51,884 bases of DNA from Methanoregula sp. (GTDB lineage Archaea; Halobacteriota; Methanomicrobia; Methanomicrobiales; Methanospirillaceae). The notes beneath the pieces are model-generated. The model did not search any database and had not been told where the DNA came from. It saw only the letters and a list, made by a program, of their open reading frames with translations. Below, piece by piece: positions 51,878 to 51,884 of this stretch. Made by a program: the position numbers and the translations under genes. The first letter of the stretch is position 1; the number at the start of each line of letters is the position of its first letter. The stretch covers positions 1 through 51,884 of the forward strand of contig JAPKXU010000063.1 in assembly GCA_026394655.1 (NCBI GenBank), given 5' to 3'.

Positions 51878-51884
51878 AGGTGTT

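Larger units (their letters stand above)
51508..51884. other. Intergenic region to the window end
   Basis: No convincing frame. It contains the 16-bp palindrome at 51669-51684, a small CTTCG/CGAAG stem at about 51801-51819, a TATA-like box at 51826-51835 and a seven-pair dyad at 51857-51877. The last two suggest a promoter for a gene beyond the end. Confidence 0.5.

Overview
The window reads as a chromosomal segment of a hydrogenotrophic methanogenic euryarchaeon, most likely order Methanomicrobiales (Methanoregula-like). The evidence is an A-type ATP synthase operon in the order H-I-K-E-C-F-A-B-D, a coenzyme F390 synthetase, HypB, an NrpR-type (DUF128) domain protein, TFB, Gar1, SRP19, aIF5B, S6e, S8e, RIO2, a cupin-type phosphoglucose isomerase, archaeal box-A promoters and tRNAs without encoded CCA. 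The genus is inference. There is no rRNA, CRISPR array, transposase, phage or integrase.

Layout. 1-1.9 kb: end of a bactofilin-like gene, a methyltransferase-like gene, two tiny divergent genes and a BofA-like membrane protein. 1.9-7.6 kb: two KaiC-like ATPases divergent from a GspE-type ATPase and a TadC/GspF-type membrane platform, resembling the FlaH-FlaI-FlaJ core of archaella without the remaining fla genes. 7.7-8.3 kb: a zinc ribbon coupled to an unknown protein. 8.3-18.3 kb: a structured RNA candidate, then the ATP synthase operon and pgk. 18.3-26.7 kb: mixed genes including a small RHH regulator with dyad operators, rlmH, an iron-sulfur flavoprotein divergent from its likely HxlR regulator, a DUF2148 gene broken by an in-frame UGA, class II lysS, an FAD oxidoreductase and a stand-alone NrpR domain. 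26.8-36.5 kb: an exported protein with pgi; the operon ttuA-like/potassium channel/nadE; and the operon rio2/DUF460/thiL. 36.6-44.3 kb: two tRNA-Ala genes, a PEGA surface protein, gar1-tfb, srp19-PHP divergent from hypB, rps8e and a DUF2240 pair. 44.5-51.9 kb: rps6e, infB, tRNA-His, a SemiSWEET, a membrane protein, and a radical SAM/SPASM gene coupled to a CxxC-x17-CxxC peptide and divergent from the F390 synthetase.

Most genes are information-processing or energy housekeeping genes in tight operons with 1-16 bp overlaps. The less ordinary parts are the KaiC/GspE/TadC cluster, the RNA element ahead of the ATP synthase, the UGA-interrupted ferredoxin-domain gene, the radical SAM/F390 locus, and a set of nested intergenic hairpins of similar architecture. 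All calls come from reading the sequence; no database search was run.
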